Of a stretch of DNA of 64,000 bases, positions 11,301 through 23,302 are shown in pieces. The stretch spans positions 124,001 through 188,000 of the forward strand of contig NC_047096.1 in the NCBI RefSeq assembly GCF_902459505.1. The letters run 5' to 3'. The notes under the pieces are model-generated. The model made no database searches. It had not been told where the DNA came from and saw only the letters and a list, made by a program, of their open reading frames with translations. The position numbers and the translations under genes are program-made. The number at the start of each line of letters is the position of its first letter. Position 1 is the stretch's first letter. The stretch is from Geotrypetes seraphini (taxonomy: Eukaryota; Chordata; Amphibia; Gymnophiona; Dermophiidae).

Positions 11301-12148
11301 GACAGCTTATAATCTTAAGTTTGTACTAGTAGCAATGCAGCAGGGTTAATTGATTTCTTATACTTAGTATACCTAAGGTGGGAGAAAACTAGACTCTTGG
11401 GCAGACTGAATAGGCCAGTGGTCGGCGAGCCGCATGTGGCTCTTTAGCCACTTGAGTGCGGCTCACGGCTCAGCTAGCTAGAACAGGGGTGCCCAACCTG
11501 CATCCCTTTCCCGTAAAGAGGACACTGAAGTGCCGGACCGACTAACCTTCACCACCCGACGTCAATTCTGATGTCGGAGAGGACGTTCTGTTTCCCAATT
11601 GTGGTGGCTTGGGGAAGGACAGACAGAAAGAAAGAAAGGGGGTATGGAGAGAGAGAGAAAGAAGGAGGCAGGGTGAAAGAAAGAAAAAGTTGGGGGAGGG
11701 AATGAAGTCTGGAGGAGAGGAAGTATACAGGAGGCTGAAAGAAAGGAAGAAATATTGGATGCACAGTCAGAAGAAGAAAGTGCAACCAGAGACTGATGAA
11801 ATTACCAGACAACAAAGGTAGGAAAAATGATTTTATTTTCAATTTAATGATCAAAATGTGTACGTTTTGAGAATTTATATCTGCTGTTTATATTTTGCAC
11901 TATGGCCCCCTTTTACTAAACCGCAATAGCGTTTTTTAGCGCAGGGGGCCTATGAGCATTGAGAGCGGCACAGGGCATTCAGCGCAGCTCCCTGCGCTAA
12001 AAAATGCTATCGTAGTTTAGTAAAAAGGGAGGGGGTATATTTGTCTATTTTTGTATAGTTGTTACTGAGGTGACATTGCGTAAAGTCATCTGCCTTGATC
12101 TCTTTGAAAACCTGTGGAATATAAAGTATACTAACTAAACTAAAACTT

Positions 12149-13338
12149 AGGGCTCCTTTTACTAAGCTGCGATAGTGGTTTTAGCGTGTGCTAGATGCTA
12201 ACACTAACGCCAGCATTGAACAGGCCTTAATTCTAGCCACTGTGACAGGGAAGCCCCTGTCCCAAGGAAAAGAACAGTTAAACCTCCTCAGCAGGCATCA
12301 AAGGGCTTGGTAAAACCTGGCCTGGAGCAGGCACAGTTGACTCAGCCCGGAGGAAAGGGGCAGAGGCAAGGTTCAGTACAACATAACAGCCAGGGGGGAA
12401 GGGCACTGCAAACCAATTATCGATCCTTTCCTCAGAATGAGAAACCTAAACCCAACCCAGGAGGGGGTGGGGTCAGCACTCGTGATAGTCGGGACCAGCT
12501 TCCTCAAATAGAGAGGAGGCAGAGCAAGCAGGGGTTCTCAGCTGGCTCTAATGAAGAGGGTGCAGCTACTTGCCGAAGGGGCACTTCCAGAGTTCCAGTT
12601 CCCCAGCCCAGGATGCTATGCAAAGGTCAGCCTAGTAGGAGGGAGACTGTAAGCCCTGGGAGGTTTATTGCCCTGCCTAACAGATCCTGGGAGGGTGACC
12701 CGGGAGTTGTGCACTTTAGCAGAGAGCTGACAGGCAGGCAAGGTGGGGGAGGGGAGGAATAGCCCCAGAGAGGAACTTGCCAATACAACCTGGACTCCCT
12801 GTCCAATGAAGAAGAAATGAACAGTATTCATGAGGACAGTGAATGGGAGGAGGACATGGGGCCTCAGCAGCAGGGGTGCCTGACTGGGTGAGCCCATGAG
12901 CACTGGCTGGAAGTTGCCGGCCTGCCACAGGAAGATGTGGGTTCCAGAAAACTAAAGTACACTCCTGAATGTTTGTTCGGGGAAAACGTTTTTTTTTTTC
13001 TTTTTGCTGACAAGTACAGGGCAAGTTGCCCACCCTGGAGCAAGAGAGATTGCTTCAAAGGACTTAAAGAATATTGCCTTGATGAACATATGGTTTGTTT
13101 ACCATGCTCGTGGAATTACAAATAAAGTGAAGCTGTTTTTCTTTTGAGAAATCCTTTTCCTGGTTTTCCTTTCTGCCAGCCATACAAAAGGCGCTACATG
13201 AATCTACTTGTGGTCCGAGGCAGGTTTCCTACCTACTCGGGGACTGGCCTGGCCACACCACGTAGCGCAGGTTTAGCGCGAGCTAAAATTCTGCGCGCGC
13301 TAAAAACGTTATCGCAGCTTAGTAAAAGGAGCCCCTAG
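12149..13338. mobile_element. Short TIR MITE split by an LTR fossil
   Basis: Left part 12149-12240 starts gggctccttttactaagctg and right part 13258-13338 ends cagcttagtaaaaggagccc, giving near-perfect terminal inverted repeats. Without the LTR at 12241-13257 the MITE is about 170 bp. Same CCTTTTACTAA-type family as 11904, 19598, 45237 and 54831. Confidence 0.85.
12241..13257 (+). mobile_element. Solo LTR fossil (LTR retrotransposon)
   Basis: Begins TGTGACAGGGA and ends GGCCACA, about 1.0 kb, flanked on both sides by a 4-bp duplication ccac (12237-12240 and 13258-13261), and contains aataaa near 13122. A 4-bp duplication suggests a Ty3/gypsy-type integrase. The start and end match those of the fossil at 37735-38841. 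No internal coding part adjoins it. Reading frames inside it are not treated as genes. Confidence 0.7.
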
Positions 13339-13440
13339 TTTTATAGACCGAGTCATTAACCAAGAGAATCTCAACTCAGTTTACAATAATGTGTTTTTAA
13401 AATTTTTTATTGTTGGTAGATCATTTTGACTTGACCACAA

Positions 13441-13679
13441 AGCTGCTGAAAGACATCTAGTAATCCTTGCAGGCTTGACTGTGCAGGGAATTATTTTTTA
13501 AAATCATGTTTTGTTATGTGACTGGCAATATTTAGACTTTAATTTCTATGAATGAATAGAATGAAAATGATATAAAATTGCTTGCTTGTTTTTATGTGCA
13601 TGCACTGAAGGGAAGTGGAGAGAGAGTGGGCTGAGGACCCTGAAAAAATGGGGAAGAGAGAGTGGGGAGAAGACGCTGA
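13441..13679. other. Unassigned DNA
   Basis: No feature recognised. It ends at the (tta)n run 13686-13712 that forms the tail of the following antisense LINE. Confidence 0.5.
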
Positions 13680-14430
13680 ATTATAAATTATTATTATTAT
13701 TATTATTATTAGGTTCTTATATCCCGCCATACCCAAAGAGTTCTAGGCGGTTTACATCCGTTACATTAGGATCCGGTCTGAACCCGGATTTACAAAAATT
13801 TTGTCGGAATTGCAGGTAGCGTGGAAGGAGGCAAAGTAGTTTTAGCACAGGTTTATCATAGTTGGGTTAGAAGATAAAATGGAGGGAATGGGAAACCAGA
13901 GGAGGGGGGGGAGAGGGAGGTGGGGGTGGGGGGGGGTTGGTGTGTATGCGGGGAGTAAGGATTAAGGGCTTGTTCGCGGAAGAGGTGTGTTTTGAGAAGT
14001 TTTCTGAAGTCTAGGTAGGTCGGGGCCTCTAGCATCATTTGGGCTAGCCAAGGGTTCAGCTTGGCCGCTTGGAAGGCGAAGGTTTTGTCGATGAATCTTT
14101 TGAGCTGGCATGATTTTATGGAGGGGAAGGTAAACAACTGGATTCTGCGGGATTTCTTGTTGGTGCAATACATGTTGAAATGTGGGGAGAGGTATTTTGG
14201 TGAGAGACCAAATACTGTCTTGTAACAGATGCAGGCGAACTTGAAGAAGACTCGGGATTCGAAGGGTAGCCAGTGCAGTTGGTGGTAGAAGGGGGTGATG
14301 TGTTCCCATTTGTTCAGGCCGAAAATGAGGCGGACAGCTGTGTTTTGAATCAGTTTTAGTCTTCTGGTGATTTTTGACAATTGTACAGAATATTGTTTCT
14401 TTTTATACTTTAATATAATAAGTTCCATAT
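13680..14430 (-). mobile_element. L2-clade LINE 3' end (antisense)
   Basis: The minus strand 14428-13856 is one open frame with LIQNTAVRLIFGLNKWEHIT, LHWLPFESRVFFKFACICYK and AFQAAKLNPWLAQMMLEAP, the C-terminal region of L2-clade ORF2. The 3' UTR ends ccgcctagaactctttgggt...aataataataataat at 13690. The 190-codon frame is unusually intact compared with other LINE pieces here, suggesting a younger insertion. Confidence 0.85.
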
Positions 14431-14970
14431 AAAACTATTTGAGGCTTGTGTGGATGGGATCAGATGGTTTGTGGGGACGGGGGCCGAGCTCGCGGGGACG
14501 GGACGGAGACAAATTTTTTCCCTGTGTTATTCTCTAGGCTTTGCCACGAATCGATGTCGACTACATGCGGGCGAGCAGGGTGTCAGTCGGATTGACGTAG
14601 CCATCGTAGCGCAAGCAGGCGCGGGGTATGGCTCTCAAAAGAAATCTTAATCATTGTACTGCTGATCTTTGGCTCTTTTGACTACCACTGGAATAGGCCA
14701 ATTGGCCGATCTATTACCGTCACTACATTCACCCTAACTCCTCTATCAACTTCCTGGTACCATCTGCCTGGGGCTGGTGGCATTTATCTTGCTAGTTTCT
14801 GGCAGGATATAGGATAGAAGAAAAGCTGATGAGTCTACTAGTATGACCTGGGTAACTGACTGAAGGGAAATAAAACCAAAAGAAAGAAAATCTTATAATA
14901 ATCTTCCATTAATTTTGAAAGACCAAGACGACATTCTATGAACCCTTCAACGGTATACTGTTGCACTCTT
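14431..14970. other. Mixed repeat debris before KCNC4 exon 3
   Basis: 14480-14515 holds a gcggggacggg-type motif that recurs as a tandem array at 44335-44455. The rest is not recognised. Confidence 0.4.
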
Positions 14971-14997
14971 CTTGCATTCTCCTTTTCAAGTATCTGT

Positions 14998-15003
14998 TTT
15001 ATT
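14998..15003 (-). terminator. KCNC4: Candidate KCNC4 polyadenylation signal
   Basis: AATAAA on the minus strand, 42 nt past the stop of exon 3. A 3' UTR this short would be unusual for a channel gene, so a later signal may be used. Confidence 0.3.
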
Positions 15004-15045
15004 CTCTGTGGATCTTGATTGTAGCTTTTTGGATGCCACCATCAG

Positions 15046-15218
15046 CTACAGAGGAGAATCTCCAGCACTTAACAAAAAGCAAGGGGCTGCTGTCATGGTC
15101 TTGTCCCTGGTACTAGAGCGCCCCTCTGGATGCCTCTCTTCAGATGACAAAGGTTGGGTGAGGCTCCCATATTCCTCATCTGACAAGACTGCATTGATAT
15201 CACCATTCAATCTGGAAT
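15046..15218 (-). CDS. KCNC4: KCNC4 coding exon 3 (C-terminal tail)
   Basis: Encodes the cytoplasmic C-terminus, residues 489-545. The acceptor is tttttaaAG at 15220-15219. The first two bases, AT, complete the codon whose first G ends exon 2, giving Asp. The frame reads SRLNGDINAVLSDEEYGSLT then RSSTRDKTMTAAPCFLLSAG and ends DSPL-stop. INAVLSDEE and CFLLS-GD match the mammalian Kv3.4 tail as I recall it. Just past the stop, another frame reads ADGGIQKATIKIHRE, which resembles the recalled mammalian continuation ADGSVRKGTF. The stop may therefore follow a 2-nt slip in a TTCTCCTCT run, either real or a sequence error. Confidence 0.88.
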
Positions 15219-15479
15219 CTTTAAAAACAACAAATGGGAAAGAAAACAAAGATGTCACAAGTGTTCCTTTCCTGAGTATAAGCTTCTCTACCTGGAAGAT
15301 GACAAATTGATCTTAGCATCTCCTGACTTCTGTTACTTCCTGCCAGGAAAAATTTCCATAATTATTTCTGCTTAAAAATGGAATGCAAGATTATCTATAT
15401 AGCATTTGGGAGAAGAGAAAACCTGCCTTATGATCTAGGGAAAAAAAAAAGTGACTATCATTTAAATCAAACTTATTGA

Positions 15480-15720
15480 GGCAGTCACTGCTGTCCTGGG
15501 ATTGGTAACTATTTGTGTTTTTGTCACTTACTTGGGACCTGGGTTGGCCACTGTGAAGACAGGCTACTACTCAGTAGCCTTATTGGGTCAGACCAATGGT
15601 CCATCTAACTCAGTAGCCGCTATTATTTTCTTATTCTTCTTATCTCCCACTAAAAGACTACAATGCACACAGGCAGCATCTTCCACCATGGTTAGGCAGC
15701 AGAATTCTCTGCCCATGGAC
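15480..15720. mobile_element. CR1 tails in opposite orientation
   Basis: 15480-15575 is a sense CR1 tail (acttgggacctgggttggcc, gacaggctact). 15576-15720 is an antisense tail (ttgggtcagaccaatggtcc). Confidence 0.65.
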
Positions 15721-16183
15721 AATGCAAATGCCTTTTGAAGACCCTCTTTACCTTTCTGCCAGAACGGAAGCTTTAGGCTAGGTCTCCCGGCTATCCTCCC
15801 CCCCTACCCACCAAACAGTACAAGCCCTCCTTGCTGCACAATAGAAGTCTCACTACAATATGTGAAAAGCAATGAGCCTTAGCACAACCCAATGCACATA
15901 CAGCAATGAGCAAACCCAGTAGCAGAGCCCACAAAAAATGGAAGTATGAGAAAAGAAACAAAATGATTGCTCCTAACCAAAGCAAGAAATCTAAAAAAAA
16001 AAGCCAAAAAATACAAACATTTCCACATATAACACAATATTTGAAATAGTATATTATATTAAGAAGGCAAAAATGTGCTCAGAGGGATAACTTTGTTAGA
16101 AGGTGAAGAAAAAAACATTATAATCAAGCACCCTCAATTCGAACTATCACATATGAAGCATATATATATATATATATAATAAT

Positions 16184-16749
16184 TAAGGATGAATAGTCTT
16201 GGAAACCTGTGAAGTAATACAAATTTTTATAGCAACTTGCAGCAAAAGAAGATATAAATTAGTAATTAATTATTTTGATGATACTGGTGAATACACCCAT
16301 CCAATTTGATGAAAAGCAAAAAAATCCTCTCAACCTTAAGAGATGATAGAGTAATCCACTTCACCTCAAACCCTGTATTGTTACTTGATAAAAATATTAA
16401 TAAACAGTTTCATGAGAAAAAATTGTAACAGTTCCAATTAATCCAAATTCTCTAGTTCTCCAACATGATCCATGTTTCACCGTGTCATGGCTTCATCAGG
16501 GAAAAACTGCATCCAAACTACCAAATGTTAAACTAAAAAAAAAAAAAAATTAAAACCTCCAATATAAAACAAATTAATATTATCAATATTCATGATATTT
16601 TTGCATATTGATAGAATACATTTATTAATCAATTTTTTGCAATGGTTGAATAACTGACACCAATCGTTCATTCAAATGTTAATCATATTTTTAGATATTC
16701 AAATTTTGTATTACTTCACAGGTTTCCAAGACTATTCATCCTTAAAGAT
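16184..16749. mobile_element. Foldback element with about 50-bp inverted ends
   Basis: The left end aaggatgaatagtcttggaa (16187 on) and right end ttccaagactattcatcctt (to about 16745) are complements over roughly 50 bp. The interior contains ccatgtttcaccgtgtcatggcttcatcaggg-like sequence (16468-16501), a motif seen in several unrelated elements of this window. Confidence 0.7.
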
Positions 16750-16859
16750 AGGTATTGCAATATTTTGCTCCAGCACAGAAGTCAATATTTATGAGTTCCC
16801 TTTTTGTGGACTATATGCAACATTTTCAGCTCCAAATCCTATGCTATCTTGTATTCAGA

Positions 16860-17065
16860 CAGTCTCTGTCTGGGGGACTGTTCCATGCATTTACTATCAT
16901 TTTTGTACAAAAGTATTTCATTAGATTGCTCCTGAGCCTACCACCTCTTAACTTCATCCTATGCCCTCTCATTTCAGAGTTTTCCTTCATTTGAAAAAGG
17001 CTCGCCTCCTGAACATTAATGCCATGGAGACATTAAAAAGTCTCAGTCATATCCCCCCTAGTCCA
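16860..17065 (-). mobile_element. CR1 ORF2 C-terminal fragment (antisense)
   Basis: The minus strand reads as the CR1 3' ORF region (gaggcgagcctttttcaaat...aaatgagagggcataggatg). Confidence 0.65.
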
Positions 17066-17089
17066 ACATTGGATGGGAAGCACTGGCAT

Positions 17090-19935
17090 GCATGAGGTAT
17101 GGGCACTGCCCTTCACGTTCTACCTACATCCCGACGCCGTAAACAAGATGAAGTTCCTGGCCAACCAGCCATCCTCCCCCCGATGTCAATTCTGACATCG
17201 GAGAGGAAGTTCCGGGACAGCCAATCGCTGCCTGGCTGGCCCCGAACTTCTTCTCCGACATCAGAATTAATGTCGGGGGGAGGAAGGCTGGTCGGCCCGG
17301 CACTTCTGCATCGGGAATTAGGGAGAGCTTGGAGCGGCGGTGGCTTAGGGGTTTGTTGCCGACGATCTGACCAATGGTTTGACAATGATCTACTCCTACT
17401 CAAAAGACAATGTAGAAGACTAGAAAGAGAATGGATAAAAAATAACCTAGAACACACGAAAACCACCTGGAAAAAAATTAACAAACAATACAAAATACAA
17501 CTAAAGGATAAGAGGAAAACATACTACACCAACCTAATTGGGAAAGAAACCCAAGACACCAAAAAACTATTCCAAATATTAAAACAACTAACAGACACCA
17601 AACCCCTCATAACCACCAACATCGCCCCCCTCCCTCAGCCACTCTCTTAGCAGAACACTTCAAGAATAAAATCACAAATGCCAGAGCTACCCTCAACTGC
17701 TCACCACCTCACCTAATTGAACTCACAATATGCCCCACAGAAAAAGAGTCAACAGCCGCAGACAGATCTTGGTCCCAATTCCCCAATATACAATGGCCCG
17801 AATTTAACAACCTCTACAAAAAGTACAGCCATGCATCATGTGACCTCAACCACTGCCCACCATATCTCCTAACAACGTCCAGTACAAAATTCCGTATTCT
17901 ACTCTTTCAATGGATACAAAACATGCTCACAGATGGCCTTTTCCCAACTAACCTCAGTGAAATCATCATCACCCCGATTCTGAAAGACCCGAAAGGACCA
18001 ACTGATCAACCGTCCAACTACAGACCCATCGCCTCAATCCCTCTATACGTCAAACTAATAGAAGGACTAGTAGCTAAACTCCTCACCACCTACCTAGAAA
18101 ATCATAACATACTACACCCAACACAATCTGGCTTCAGAACCAACTTCAGTACAGAGACATTACGAGGTTCCCTTATGGACACAATTAGACAACACCTCAG
18201 CACTGGAAAAAGAATGCTTCTCATACAACTGGATCTAACAGCAGCATTTGATCTGGTAGACCATAACATACTACTGCAAATTTTAGATTCAATAGGTATC
18301 TCAGACAATGTACTCTCATGGTTCAAGGGTTTCCTTAAATCAAGATCATACAGAGTTAAATCAGATAAAGAAAAATCTGAATCTTGGTCCAACCCCTGTG
18401 GAGTTCCACAAGGATCTCCTCTGTCTCCTATTCTATTCAACCTATATACTGCCTCCCTCGGAACATACATGGAAAAACTAGGCTTAACCTCCTATAGTTA
18501 TGCTGATGATTTCACCATCCTCATACCTTTTGATCAGCCAAAGACCACCATAACAGGCACTCTACACCGAACTATGGAAACAGTAGCGAATTGGATGGAA
18601 GACCACAAACTGAAACTCAACCCAGACAAAACAAAATTAATTCTCCTCGAAAATAACAAAACCCCCACTATTACCAATATAGAAATCAACTCGATCAATT
18701 ACCCCTTCCAAAACACCCTGAAACTACTAGGAGTGACAATAGACAGATGTTGCACCATACAATCACAAATAAACAAAACAATTCAGAAATCTTTTGCCGT
18801 AATGAGGAACCTAAGACAAATACGCAAATTCTTTGAAAGAGCACAATTCCAGCTCATATAGTTCAATCCCTTATCCTAGGTATACTGGATTATTGCAATA
18901 TCCGCTATCTCCCCTGCCCTGCAATAATGATCAAACAACTGCAAACAGTCCAAAATACAGCACTAACACTCGTCTACTCCCTAAAAAAACACGACCACAT
19001 CACTGAAGCTTTCATGAGCTCACACTGGCTCCCAATCCAGGAAAAAATACTATTCAAATTTTACTGCACGCTATTTAAAACCATAAATGGTGACAGCCCA
19101 ACCTACCTGAACAACTGACTCATCCATAATACTTCAACCAGACATAGAAAATCACACCCCATTCACACACCCGCCAATCAAAGAAGTTAAACGAAAAAAA
19201 CTTTACGACGGACTCCTAGCCACCCAAGCAGCGAAACTGGATAACCAAATCTCCAATCTGCTAATTACAACCACGGACTACAAGCTATTCAGAAAAGAAA
19301 TAAAGACCTTACTCTTCAAGAAATCCCTGCTTAAGTCTTAACACCACGATTCCATCATTCCTCCTAGCTTCTTAACTCCCTGAGAATACCCGCCCTCTTC
19401 ACTAGTCATGACCACTGATCTCTTCTTATAACTGACCACTGTTCTCTTTATGTAACTGACCAACCTTAATTATTTTGTAATCCGCCTTGAACTGCAAGGT
19501 AATGGCAGAATAGAAATCTCTAATGTAATGTAATGTAATTTAGTGATCAAAATGTGTCCATTTTGAGAATTTATATCTGCTGTCTATATTTTGCACTATG
19601 GCCCCCCTTTACTAAACTGCAATAGCGGTTTTTAGCGCAGGGAGCCTATGAGCATCAAGAGCAGTGCGGAGCATTCAGTGCAGCTCCCTGCGCTAAAAAC
19701 CACTATCGTGGTTTAGTAAAAAGGGAGGGGGTATATTTGTCTATTTTTGTATAGTTGTTACTGAGGTGACATTGTCTTGACCTCTTTGAAAACCCCCCAG
19801 AATATAAATGATAATTAACATTTTCTCTGCGTACAGTGTGCTTTGTGGGTTTTTTATAAATTTTATTGTTGGTAGATCATTTTGACTTGGTCATTTTAAA
19901 AGTAGCTCGCAAACCCAAAAAGTGTGGGCACCCCT
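17090..19935 (+). mobile_element. hAT-like element, copy 2, split by an L2
   Basis: The left part holds the GATGTCAATTCTGACATCGG hairpin with arms to 17288. The right part 19544-19935 matches the right third of the complete copy at 44598-45588, including the palindromic MITE at 19598-19732 and the terminus gtgtgggcacccctg. The purine-rich array and the donor-like module are absent where the L2 sits. The left terminus is not clear. Confidence 0.7.
17370..19543 (+). mobile_element. L2 LINE, near-complete RT (decayed)
   Basis: The first frame gives LLKRQCRRLEREWIKNN (to 17650). The RT frame at 17923-18861 has ITPILKDPKGPTDQPSNYRP, QLDLTAAFDLVDHNILLQIL, GVPQGSPLSPILFNLYTASL and the catalytic YADD in SYSYADDFTILI. 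The C-terminal frame is at 18927-19118 (HDHITEAFMSSHWLPIQEKI). It ends in the tail tctctaatgtaatgtaatgt. The catalytic box is intact, but a stop near 17648 and frame changes on either side of the RT block break ORF2. There is no endonuclease, so it is 5' truncated. Confidence 0.9.
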
Positions 19936-20995
19936 GATATATAGGCTTTGTTTGCAATGACTGGAGTTGAGAGTATTCAGTGATAATGTTTTTATTCACT
20001 TCATAACAGAGTTACCCCTTCTCAGCACACATATTTTTACCTTCTTGACGTTCTAATATTTTTTTGTCCAGGAATTTTATTGAACATAGATCTGTGAATT
20101 TAGGGAGCTGTTTGTTTTATTTATTACAGTGTATGTATGACTCAGACAATGTTTAATTGGTCTTAATGTAAGATATTATGAATGGTTTTTTTTAGGCAGA
20201 TAATAAATATTTAAAATAAATAAATTTAAAATATTTTGTTACATGTTTGGATTTATAGTCTCTTTTGTTTAGAATATATCACTACAAATCATGTTAGCTG
20301 TTATATTATCCAACTGTGCTGTGCAGCGGAGTCTGTGATATGCCAATAATTAATGCATAGTTTACAGTACAACATCTGAACAAAACGACTTTACAATATG
20401 GCCAGCATGACACACAGGAGCCCAATTTACTAACACAGCTAAACTAAACCCATGAAATCACATTTCTGTACAGAATATCACTCAGTAAGATACTTTGAGG
20501 GTATTGACTTCAGGTAATTTGACCAGACTTCCTTTCTTGGGATAGCAGACTTCTACTGCTGAGGCAGAACAAATGCCTATAAATTCATTTTCTACTTTCA
20601 AGCAAAGCACCATATATGAACTGATCAGCTGTGGATGGGCAGACTGGAAGGGCCATTGGCCTTTATCTGCTGTCATGTTTCTTTAACCATAAAACTCTAT
20701 GACCTCACAATACAGGTATAAAGAGCCTTGAAGGGGCATCATCAAAAAAAGCGTCTAAGTCCCTAAACGTTCAACCCAGAAGCAGGGAAAGTGTCCATAA
20801 CCAAAACAAACGTCCATGTTTTGATTATGGCTTTCCTCTGCCTAAACACCCAATCTCCACTACGTCTAAAAGTACCCCCACAGCACATCTACACTTTTTA
20901 GCCATAATGAAAGAAAAAAACGCCTAAGCCCCAAACGTCCAACAGAAGAGCTTTTAGGCGAAGGAGGAGCCAGTCCTTCGCCTAAAAGCTGGATT

Positions 20996-21310
20996 CTGTA
21001 ACCGGTGTCTGTCAAAAACAACACCGGTTACAGAATCCCCCTCCCCCACAACCATCCAGGCAGGAGGGTGCCCAAGCCCTCCTGCCAAGTCAAACCACCA
21101 AACCCCCCTCCCCCCCCGACAACATCGGGGCAAGAGGGAGCCCAAGCCCTCTTGCCCTGCTGAAGCCACGGACCCCCCCCCCCCCCGACTCGATCGGGCC
21201 AGGAGGGAGCCCCAGCCCTCCTGGCCCAGGCGACCCCCCTACCCCCACCCCCCACTACATTACGGGCAGGAGGGATCCCAGACCCTCCTGCCCTTGATGA
21301 ACCCCCCTTG
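20996..21310. repeat. Hairpin plus hairpin-forming minisatellite
   Basis: 20996-21034 is a stem gtaaccggtgt/acaccggttac. 21055-21310 holds four diverged units of about 60 bp, each with a short self-complementary core of the type gggcaggaggg...ccctcctgccc separated by C-runs. ORFs across it are artefacts. Confidence 0.8.
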
Positions 21311-23302
21311 ATGAAGCCATCATCGAGTTCTGGTATATACGCCTCCCAAACTTGTCCATGGTCCGGCCCTCTCTGCCTGGAGGCACCGAGGCATACACCT
21401 GGAACGGATGAGACCGCTTAAGGGAGGATTCAACCAACAGGGATTGGTGAGAGAGTTGGGAGCCCTCGAATCCCGAGCCCTTGTGATGCACTGTTCGGTA
21501 CCTGGCATCCAGCTTGCCAGGAACAGCCGGGATAGAGTACGGCGTTTCAAAACACCTCATGAAAGTTTGATCGAGGAGTTTATGAAGAGGAAGTCGAAGA
21601 GATTCTGCCGGAGGATGAGGCAAATGCATGGTATCCAGGTATTCTTTAGAGTATCGGGAACCGGAGTCCAAGATGATGTCCAGGTCATCCGCCATCTGCC
21701 GGAGGAAAGATGAGAAGGATAACTGGTCCGCTAGCACAGGCCGGCGGGACGGACTGGACGAAGTCGAGGCCTCGGGATCCATAGAGAACTGTGATCGACA
21801 GGGCGAGAACGAGCCACAGGGATCCTCGAACTCCGGTCCCGGAGGAGGAGAGACATCCGAAGAGGAATACCCCACACGAGGCAGCTTCTTCTGAGGCGAA
21901 ACTGTAGAGTGTCGAGAGGAATGCCTTGAAGAATGCCTGGACCGACGCCCTCCCGATGTCTGGAAGGGGATCTAGATCAGCGGTGCTTAGAATGGTCCCC
22001 AGAAGCCTCCAAGGAGTAGATGGGACTCGAAGCAGTAGAGCGAAGAGGCGGGAGATGCGACGCCTCTTGAGATGCATCCCAGGCCTGATACGGAGTGTGG
22101 AAGAACTCTTCCTGTTTGCGATGCCCAGGGCTTCGATTACTCGAGGGAGGATTCCAAACATCCTCGTCTGGAGGTGTTATAGGTTCTAAGGGGGGCATAT
22201 CACTAAAAGAGGCCCACCTCGAGGGACCGACCACTGAGCGCCGCTCCTCCTTGCCGAGCAACGAGAGCGAACGGCAAGGAGGAGGAGGGGTGGCCCGCCC
22301 CCCGGAGGAGGAACCGATTGGTCACCTTGAATCGTGGCCAGCAACTTGGGTCCCACGGTTTGCATAAGCTCGAGGAATTGAGCCTCCATAATAGAACGTA
22401 ACGAAGCCGACAAGGAGGTAGCCGCACCTAAAGTGGGGCCTCCTGCACGGTCTTCGCTTTCCTTCGTGGTCGAGTGCTTTGGCTTGGAAGCCTTCGGCAC
22501 TTTGAGAACCACTGGCGGAATGGGAGGCTGAGGTACCTGATCCGAGGAGATGGAGGAAGGCACCGGAGCAGGAGGCGGGGTCGAAACCGGAATGAAGGAA
22601 GCCGGCTTCAGGAGACCCGGCGTAGCAGGAGCGGTGGAGGGCTTCGCAGATGCAGGCAAAGCGCTGGTCGAAGTCGAAGCCGAAGGTTCTTTAGCATCTT
22701 CCATCTTGAACATCGACTCCCACAAAAAAAAAAGCGACGCTTAAACGCACGTGCTGTGAGAGTGGAACAAGGCCTGCACGATTTCGGAAAATGTTCTGGA
22801 CCAAGACATTGCAGGCAGCGTCGATGTGGGTCCGTCAACGAAATTGCGCGCTGGCACTTGCTACACTTTTTAAAACCGGTAATTGGCCGGGACATAGGCC
22901 GAAAAAGCTCCGCCGCGAGATCGAAGGAGCGGGGCCTGAGCCACGTGGCCGACCCGGTCGAACCACCAGAAGAAAATTTTTTTTTTTTTAAAAATAAGAA
23001 ATCAAAGAAAATAAAACACACGATAAAGAGTAAAATAACTCAAAACCGCGACAATAGAAGGCAAAAAAACGGGTTTTCAATTAGCGCAGAATTGAAGTAA
23101 ACTTCTCAGCTCCGCGAAAAGAAAAGAACTGAGGAGACACGCCCGGACCATCGGGCGGGAAGATACTGGCGCATGCGTGGTACAGGCATCTCGAAACTTC
23201 TGAGTTTCTGCAAGCAAGTATGCTTGTGAGACATCCGTATCGGGGCTCTGTCGGATGACATCACCCACTAGTGAGAATACCTGCCTGCTTGTCCTGGGAT
23301 AA
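21311..23302 (-). mobile_element. DIRS-like retroelement fossil (5' part)
   Basis: The minus strand carries the terminal repeat (ttatcccaggacaagcaggc, from 23302 inward) followed by a gag-like region to about 21311. Recognisable gag-like segments read SRYSKEYLDTMHLPHPPAES and VPPGREGRTMDKFGRR, with a small Cys-rich segment upstream. The downstream tyrosine-recombinase and RT parts are not present. It is an old, broken, partial copy lying inside the element at 20733-24236. Confidence 0.75.

Larger units (their letters stand above)
11484..13440 (+). mobile_element. hAT-like element, copy 1, with nested insertions
   Basis: Starts with the terminal sequence caggggtgcccaacc. It holds half of the GACGTCAATTCTGATGTCGG hairpin (11556-11583), a purine-rich array (11617-11790), the CCAGACAACAAAGGTAGG module (11804-11823) and a palindromic MITE (11904-12032). 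It ends in attgttggtagatcatttt (13410-13430), which matches the right part of the complete copy at 44598-45588. An antisense L2-like tail, a second MITE and an LTR fossil lie inside. The true right terminus is missing. 11415-11483 is a fragment of another hAT end (cagtggtcggcgagccgc). Confidence 0.75.

Noticed and set aside
12307-12762. 151-codon plus-strand frame
   Set aside because: Inside the LTR fossil at 12241-13257; Gly/Gln/Arg-rich with no domain.
11484-19935. One single 8.4-kb hAT from the left end at 11484 to the right end at 19935
   Set aside because: The right-end segment attgttggtagatcatttt occurs twice (13410 and 19862) and the palindromic MITE also occurs twice, so these are two copies; the 8-bp flanks do not match.
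20954-21255. Gly/Trp-rich frames
   Set aside because: Translation of the C-run minisatellite.
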